DNA from: Hyperoodon ampullatus
Lineage: Eukaryota; Chordata; Mammalia; Artiodactyla; Ziphiidae
Direction: 5' to 3'
Assembly: GCA_949752795.1 (NCBI GenBank)
Contig: OX457068.1
Location: forward strand, 56,076,516 to 56,140,515
Length of the DNA: 64,000 nucleotides
A model generated the notes under the pieces. The model had not been told where the DNA came from and searched no databases. It saw only the letters and a program-made list of their open reading frames with translations. This document shows, piece by piece, positions 57,001-64,000 of the stretch. Each line of letters begins with the position of its first letter. Position 1 is the stretch's first letter. The translations under genes and the position numbers were made by a program.

Positions 57001-58411
57001 ATGAGACAGACTTTCTCTCTAGCTCCTGGTTTAGAAAGTAACACATTCATAGGGAAATCTGTGTTCTTCCTCAAAGATAATCATTTAACTTACAGCCTTT
57101 GACCTGAGTCTGCCACACTAAAACTGTATGTACCTAGCCCTATTTCACAGACAGAGTAAGCAGGGGTACCTCTTTATTCAGGGACTTTAGGTTTATTAGG
57201 AGTTTAGTTACACCAAAATTGAGATCTACTTTACCATCTATTTTGGGAGAAGCTAGAATGTTATATCTTTTGTTAAATCTCTAGTGATACCTCAGCCTGA
57301 AATTATTAAAAATTTCACTTAGACAATCTGTTTCAATGGTAGAATTTAATTTTTCCCCTCCTAGTGCCAATGGATTTAGAAAGAATCCACAAAAAAACCT
57401 ATTTTGGGAAAGTATTTCTCCAACTTTTTCACTGATTTATCTATGTCAGCACGGAGAAAATGATGTGTGCACCCAGGGCTCTGAGATCTAGATTTAACTG
57501 GCCCATAGCAAGTGTGAACTTTCTTTGAAGTCTCTCTTTTTATCTTATAAATGCATGCACCTCTTGCATTTTATTCCATAATATATTGGTGTTTGTTATA
57601 ATATAAAAATGTTTAGAGTTACTTCTCACTTCACTTTCTTAAAATGTTTATGTTAAAAATTGAGAGTCCCAGGAAGTTGGTCAATGTTTACTATATTGAT
57701 TCACATATTCTCTCTGACACACTGGTGTGTGTACACCAGTTTGATAATTTTTCAACTTAGCAATGGTCCATAATTTTCCCTGGCAGGGTGTTAGACTCCA
57801 TATACCTATCCCTTCCATCTTCTATCAGCTCCCCAGCCCAACCACCAAGCCCTCTGCCATATGATATAAGGGCACGTGCATCACAAAGTTCATTAAGGAT
57901 TTTCTAGTTAATTAGTTGACACAGTGCAAAGTTGCCTTGGTGTGATTGTCACTTGAACTTCATTTATCTGTTCACAGGCTTTTTATTGGTCTTCACATCA
58001 AGTTAGCAATGGGGTATCTTTAATATATTTAATAATATTATATGTAAAATGCAACGGGTCAGAATGACCTGATTGCATTAATAACCATAACCCAGTACAT
58101 ACTCTGTCTCCATATGCCCTCAATTTATCTCATACTGTATTTTATTGAAAACATGTGCTTACATTTGTATGGATTGCTTTTAATAACAAATTAATGCATT
58201 TTATCAAGTAGATATGGTTGAAAATCTGTGGTCGCATGATGTTTTAATGTTTGTCTCTCCTCATCTTCTTCATGGAAATCATTTATTCAAACTCCCAACA
58301 TCCTAAAAGTGTGAAAATTATGAGCAAATCCACCACTATAAACGCTGCCCTAATTTTCAAGTTTCACATTTTTCAGGTAACGAGGTCTGGGAAAAAGCAC
58401 AGAGAAATGTT
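57001..58411. other. Unique sequence
   Basis: Nothing firm. A short near-palindrome 'actggtgtgtgtacaccagt' is at about 57720. No gene or repeat family is recognised. Confidence 0.5.
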
Positions 58412-58432
58412 TTGGGTTGGCCGAAAAGTTTA
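58412..58432 (+). mobile_element. Possible truncated mariner terminal repeat
   Basis: 'ttgggttggccgaaaagttt' is close to the terminal repeat of the mariner family that gave the MITE at 15956 ('ttgtgttggccaaaagg'). Only about 20 bases remain, directly abutting the 3' end of L1 F. It is short enough to be a coincidence. Confidence 0.35.
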
Positions 58433-58599
58433 TCCATTTCATACATATTACTGTATATATGTCAATCCCAATCTCCCAATTCATGCCACCACCATCACCA
58501 CACCACCTTTCACCCCTTGATGTCCACATGTTTCTTCTCTACATCTGTGTCTCTATTTCTGCCTTGCAAACCAGTTCATCTGTACCATTTTTCTAGATT

Positions 58600-61500
58600 C
58601 CATAGATATGCATTAATATACAATATTTGTTTTTCTCTTTCTGACTTACTTCACTCTGTATGACAGTCTCTAAGTCCATCCATGTCTCTAAAAATGACCT
58701 AATTTCATTCCTTTTTATGGCTGAGTAATATTCCATTGTATATAGGTACTACTTCCTTATCCATTCATCTGTCAATGGACATTTAGGTTGCTTCAATGAG
58801 GTAGCGACTGTAAATAGTGCTGCAATGAACATTGGGGTGCATGTGTCTTTTTGAATTATGGTTTTCTTTCAGTATATCCTCACTAGTGGGTTTGCTGCAT
58901 CTTATGGTAATTCTAAATTTCATTTTTATAAGGAACCTCCATACTGTTATCCATAGTGGCTGTATCAATTTACTTTCCCACCAACAGTGCAAGAGGGTTC
59001 CCTTTTCTCCACACCATCCCCAGCATTTGTTGTTTGTAGATTTTCTGATGATGCCCATTCTAACTGGTGTGAGGTGATACCTCATTGTGTTTTGATTTAC
59101 ATTTCTCTAATAATTAGTGATGTTGAAGAGCTTATTATGTGTCTCTTGGCCATGTGTATGTCTTCTTTGGAGAAATGTCTGTTTAGGTCTTCTGCCCATT
59201 TTATGATTAGGTTTTTTGTTTGTTTGTTTGTTTTTTATATTGAGCAGCATGGGCTGTTTATACATTTTGGAGATGAATTCTTTGTCCGTTGACTCATTGG
59301 CAAACATTTTCTCCCATTCTGAGACTTGTCTTTTTGTCTTGTTTATAGTTTCCTTTACTGTGCAAAAGTTTTTAAATTTTATTAGGTCCGTTTGGTTTGT
59401 TTTTATTTTCATCACTGTAGGAGGTGGGTCAAAAAAGATCTTTCTGTAATTTATGTCAAAAAAATGTTTTTCCTATGGTTTCCTCTAAGAGATTTATAGT
59501 GTCTCATCTTACATCTAGGTCTTTAATCCATTTTGAGTTTACTTTTCATGTGGTTTTAAGGAGAGTTCTAATTTCATTCTTTTACATGTAGCTATCCAGT
59601 TTTCCTCACACCACTTATTGAAGATACTGTCTTTTCTCCATTGCATATCCTTCCCTCCTTTGTCATAGATTAGTTGACCAAAGGTGTGTGGTTTTATCTC
59701 TGGGCTTTCTAACCTAGTCCATTGATCTGTATTTCTGTTTTGGGGCCAGTACCCTATTGTCTTGATTACTGTAGCTTTGTAGGATAGTCAAGTCAAGAAG
59801 TCTGATTCCTCCAGCTCTTTTTTTTTTTTTTTTCCTCAAGATTTCTGTTTGGGGTCTTTTGTGTCTCCATACAAATTTTAAGATTTTTTGTTCCAATTCT
59901 GTAAAAAATGCCAATGGTAATTTGATAGGGATTGGATTGAATCTGTAGACTGCTTTGGGTAGTATAGTCATTTTCACAATATTCATTCTTCCAATCCAAG
60001 AACATGGGGTATCTCTCCATCTGTTTGTGTCATCTTTGATTTCTTTCAGCAGTGTCTTATAGTTTTCTGAGTACAAGTTGTTTACCTCTATTGGTAGGTT
60101 TATTCCTAGGTATTGTATTATTTTTGTTGAAATTGTGAATGATATTGTTTGCTTAATTTCTCTTTCTGATCTTTCATTGTTAGTATACAGGAATGAAAGC
60201 AATTTCTGTGCATTAATTTTGTATCCTGAAACTATACCAAATTCATTGATTAATTCTAATAGTTTTCTGGTGGCATCTTTATGATTATCTATGTATAGTA
60301 TCATGTCATCTGCAAACAGTGACAGTTTTACTTCTTCTTTTCCAATTTGTATTCCTTTTCCTTCTCTGATTTTCATGGCTAAGACTTCCACAACTATGTT
60401 GAAAAATAATGGCGAGAGTGGACATCCTTGTGTTCTCCTGATCTTAGAGGAAATGCTTTCAGTTTTTCACCACTGAGAATGAAGTTTGCTGTGGGTATGT
60501 CATATACAGCCTTTATTATGTTGAGATAGGTTCCCCCTCTGCCCACTTTCTGGAAAGTTTTTATCATAAATTGGTGTTGAATTTTGTCAAAAGCTTTTTC
60601 TGCATCTATGGAGATGATCATATGGTTATTCTTCTTCAATTTGTTAATATGGTGTATCACATAGATTGATTTGTGTATACTGAAGAATCCTTGCATCCCT
60701 GTATAAATCCCTCTTGATCATGGTGTATGATCATTTTAATATGTTGTTGGATTCTGTTTGCTAGTATTTTGTTGAGGATTTTTGCATGTATATTTATCAG
60801 TGATATTGGTCTGTAATTTTCTTTTTCTGTAGTATCTTTGTCCGGTATCGGTAGGGTGATAGTGGCTTCGTAGAATGAGTTTGGGAGTGTTCCCTTCTCT
60901 GCAAATTTTTTGGAAGAGTTTGAGAAGGATGGGTGTTAGCTCTTCTTTAAGTGTTTGATAGAATTCACTTGTGAATCCTGGTCCTGGACTTTTGTTTATT
61001 GGAAGATTTTTAATCACAATTTCAATTTCATTATTTGTGATTGGTCTGTTCATATTTTCTATTTCTTCCTGGTTCAGTCTTGGAAGGTTATATGTTTCTT
61101 AGAATTTGTACACTTCTTCCAGAATATACATTTTCTTGGAACAGAGTTGCTTGTAGTAGTCTCTTATGATGATGTGTATTTCTGTGGTGTCCATTGTAAT
61201 TTCTTTTTCACTTCTAATTTTATTGATTTTCATCCTTTCCCTCTTTTTCTTGATGAGTCTGGCTAAAGGTTTATCTCTTTTTTTAAATCTTCTCAAAGAA
61301 CAAGCTCTTAGTTTTATTGATCTTTGCTATTGTTTTCTTTGTTTCTATTTCATTTATTTCTGCTCTGATCTTTGTGATTTCTTTCCTACTGCTAACTTTG
61401 GGTTTTGTTTGTTCTTCTTTCCCTAGTTCCTTTAGGTGAAAGGTTAGATTGCTTATTTGAGAGTTTGTCTATTTCTTCAGGTAGGATGGTATAGCTATAA

Positions 61501-62370
61501 ACATTCCTCTTAGAACTGCTTTTGCTGCATCCCATAGGTTTTGGGTCATTTTGTTTTCATTGTCATTTTTTTCTAAGTATTTTTTTTATTTCCACTTTGA
61601 TTTATTCAGGGATCTCTTACTTATTTAGTAACGTATTCTTTACCCTCCATGTGTTTGTGGTTTTTACATTTTTTTCCCTATAACTGATTTCTAATCTCAT
61701 AATGTTGTGGTCAGAAAAGATGCTTAATATGATTTCAATTTTCTTCAATTTACTGAGGTTTGATTTGTGACCCAAGATGTGATCTATCCTGGAGAATGTT
61801 CCATGTGCACTTGAGAAGAAAGTGTAACCTGCTGTTTACGCATAGAATGTCTTATAAATATAAATTAAATCTATCTGGTCTATTGTGTCATTTAAAGCTT
61901 GTGTTTCCTTATTAATTTTCTGTCTGGATGATTTGTACATTGGTGTAAGTGAGATGTGAAAGTCCCCCATTATTATTGTGTTACTTTGTATTTCCTATTT
62001 TCTAGCTGTTAGTGTTTGCCTTATGTATTGAGGTGCTCCTATGTTGGGTGCATATATATTTACAATTGTTATTTCTTTTTGAATTGATCCCTTGATCATT
62101 ATGTACTGTTCTTCATTTTCTCTTGTAACATTCTTTATCTTAAAGTCTATTTTATCTGGTATGAGTTTTGCTTCTCCAGCTTACTTTTGATTTCCATTTA
62201 CATGGAATATCTTTTCCCATCCCCTCACTTTGAGTCTGCATGTGTCCCTAGGTCTTAAGTGGGTCTCTTGTAGACAGCATATATACAGGTCTTGTTTTTG
62301 TATCCTTTCAGCAAGATTGTGTCTTTTGGAGCATTAAATCCATTTACATTTAATGTATTTATCAATATCT
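58600..62370 (-). pseudogene. L1 F ORF2, broken
   Basis: Readable minus-strand blocks are 61053-60736 (thumb-side linker, '[20 protein letters not shown]'), 60696-60394 ('[15 protein letters not shown]'), 60391-59714 ([11 protein letters not shown]) and 59085-58783 (Cys motif '[17 protein letters not shown]'). Numerous stops and indels separate them. The ORF2 start codon region at about 62370 reads MVIGT followed by a stop. Confidence 0.85.
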
Positions 62371-62464
62371 ATGTTCCTATGACCATTTTCTTAATTGTTT
62401 TGGGTTTGTTTTTGTAGGTGCCTTTCTTCTCTTGTGTTTCCCACTTAGAGAACGTCCTTTAGCA

Positions 62465-63290
62465 TTTGTTATAGAGCTTGTTTTGTGGTGTTGAATTTTC
62501 TTAGCTTTTGCTTGTGTGTAAAGTTTTTCATTTCTCCATCAAATCTGAACCAGAACCTTGCTGGGTAGAGTAATCTTGGTTGTAGATGCTTCTGTTTCAT
62601 CACTTTAAGTATATCCTGCCACTCTCTTCTGACTTGTAATGTTTCTGCTGAGAAATCAGCTGTTAACCTTATGGGAGTTCCCTTGTATGTTGTCATTTTC
62701 CCCTTGTTGCCTTTAATAATTCTTCTTTGCCTTTAATTTTGTCAATTTAATTACTATGTGTCTCGGCAGGTTTCTCCTTGGCTTTATCCTGCCTGGGACT
62801 CTCTGAGCTTCCTGGACTTGGGTGGCTATTTCCTTTCCCATGTTAGGGAAGTTTTTGACTATAATCTCTTCAAATATTTCTCAGGTCCTTTCTAGCTCTC
62901 TTCTCCTTCTGGCACCCCAATAATGTGAATGTTAGTGCGTTTAATGTTGTCCCAGAAGAGCCTTAGGCTGTCTTCATTTCTTTCTTTCTTTTTTCTTTAT
63001 TCTGTTCTATGGCAGTGAATTCCACCATTCTGTCTTCCAGGTTCCTTATCTGTTCTTCTGCCTCAGTTATTCTACTATTGATTCCTTCTAGTGTATTTTT
63101 ATTTTCAATTATTTTATTGTTCATCTCTGTTTGTTTGTTCTTTAATTCTTCTAGGTCTTGTTAAACATTTCTTTCATCTTCCTGATCTTTTCCTCCATTC
63201 TTTTTCAGAGGTCCTGAATCATCTTAACTATCATTATTCTGAATTCTTTTTTTGGAAGGCTCCCTATCTCCACTTCATTTAGTTGTTTTT
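62465..63290 (-). pseudogene. L1 F ORF1 remnant
   Basis: The 62696-62469 frame reads 'TYKGTPIRLTADFSAETLQVRREWQDILKVMKQKHLQPRLL', the conserved ORF1 C-terminal region. The upstream coiled-coil part is frameshifted. Confidence 0.8.
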
Positions 63291-64000
63291 CTGGGATTTT
63301 ATCTTGTTCCTTCGCCTGGTACATTGTACTCTGCCTTTTCATTTTGTCTGTCTTTTTGTGAATGTGGTTTCCGTTCCATAGGCTGTAGGATTGTAGTTCT
63401 TCTTGCTTCTGCTGTCTGCCCTCTGGTTGTTGAGGCTATCTAATAGGCTTGTGTAAGCTTCCTGATTGGAGGGACTGTTGGTGGGTAGAGCTGGGTGTTG
63501 TTCTGGTGGGCAGAGCTCAGTAAAACTTTAATCCACTTGTCAGCTGATGGCTGGGGCTGAGTTCCCTCCCTGTTGGGAACCCAGCACTAGAGCTTACCTG
63601 GGCTCTTTAGTTGGCTAATGGCAGACTCTTGTAGGGCTCACACAAGGAGTACTTCCTAGAACTTCTGCTGCCAGTGCCCTTTTCCCTGGGGTGAGCCACA
63701 ACCTCCCCCCGTCTCTGCAGGAAACCCTCCAACCCTGGCAGGCAGGTCTGGTTCAGTCTTCTGTGGGATCACTGCTTCTTCCCTTGGGTCCTGATGCACA
63801 CATTACCTTGTACATGCCCTCCAAGAGTGCATTCTCTGTTTCCCCCAGTCCTGTTAAAGTCTTGCAATCAAATCCCACTAGACTTCAAAGTCTGATTTTC
63901 TGGGAATTCTTCCTCCTGCTCCAGGTCTGCAGGTTGAGAAGCCTGGCATAGGGCTCAGAACCTTCACTCCAGTGGGTGGACTTCTGGGGTATAATTGTTC

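Larger units (their letters stand above)
58433..64000 (-). mobile_element. L1 F, older copy, 5' end beyond the window
   Basis: The 3' UTR in complement (58433-58600: 'gtcaatcccaatctcccaatt', 'accatttttctagattcc') differs from the 3' end of B to E, so it is another L1 subfamily. ORF2 spans about 62370-58600 and ORF1 about 63290-62465, both decayed. The region 63300-64000 is 5' UTR resembling that of L1 A ('cttgtgtaagcttcctgattgg', 'ggtgggcagagctcag'). The element continues past 64000. Confidence 0.88.

Overview
The window is mammalian, almost certainly cetacean, intergenic DNA. I find no cellular protein-coding gene and no structural RNA gene. The cetacean assignment rests on five copies of the tRNA-derived CHR-type SINE (the 'gcttccctggtggcgcagtgg' head and its matching 3' body) and on long L1 elements with about 2 kb 5' UTRs. 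Every long open frame here is L1 ORF1 or ORF2 debris, or its antisense shadow. Family names are from memory of consensus sequences; no database search was possible.

Layout. 1-11.5 kb is mostly unique sequence with scattered old repeats (MER5-like, MIR, L2) and one AT-balanced, motif-rich block near 9.85-10.22 kb that looks like a conserved non-coding element. 11.8-46.0 kb is one nested transposon stack. An ancient plus-strand L1 (Z) appears to be split by an older minus-strand L1 (A). A was then hit by four CHR SINEs, an 80-bp mariner-type MITE, a minus-strand L1 (E, 35.4-42.5 kb) and another minus-strand L1 (B, 18.7-32.7 kb). B was itself split by a near full-length plus-strand L1 (C, 20.1-26.7 kb) with a 16-bp, 14/16-matching target-site duplication. 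The right part of Z also carries a 451-bp solo LTR bounded by TAAC. 46.0-48.6 kb is unique sequence with two MIRs. 48.66-55.95 kb is a full-length minus-strand L1 (D) with a perfect 14-bp target-site duplication and only three nonsense codons in its two ORFs. 55.96-58.4 kb is unique sequence with hAT-type fossils. 58.43-64.0 kb is an older minus-strand L1 (F) running off the window.

The observation most worth pursuing is that B and C, two separate insertions with different flanks, share three ORF2-killing lesions (stops at codons 22 and 364, and a 1-nt loss at the C-terminal Cys motif) plus a Lys in place of the endonuclease catalytic Glu. They share no ORF1 lesion. This fits an L1 lineage that kept ORF1 but lost ORF2 and spread by trans-complementation. 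Gene conversion between the two antiparallel copies is the main alternative. I saw no CRISPR-like, operon-like or otherwise unprecedented system.
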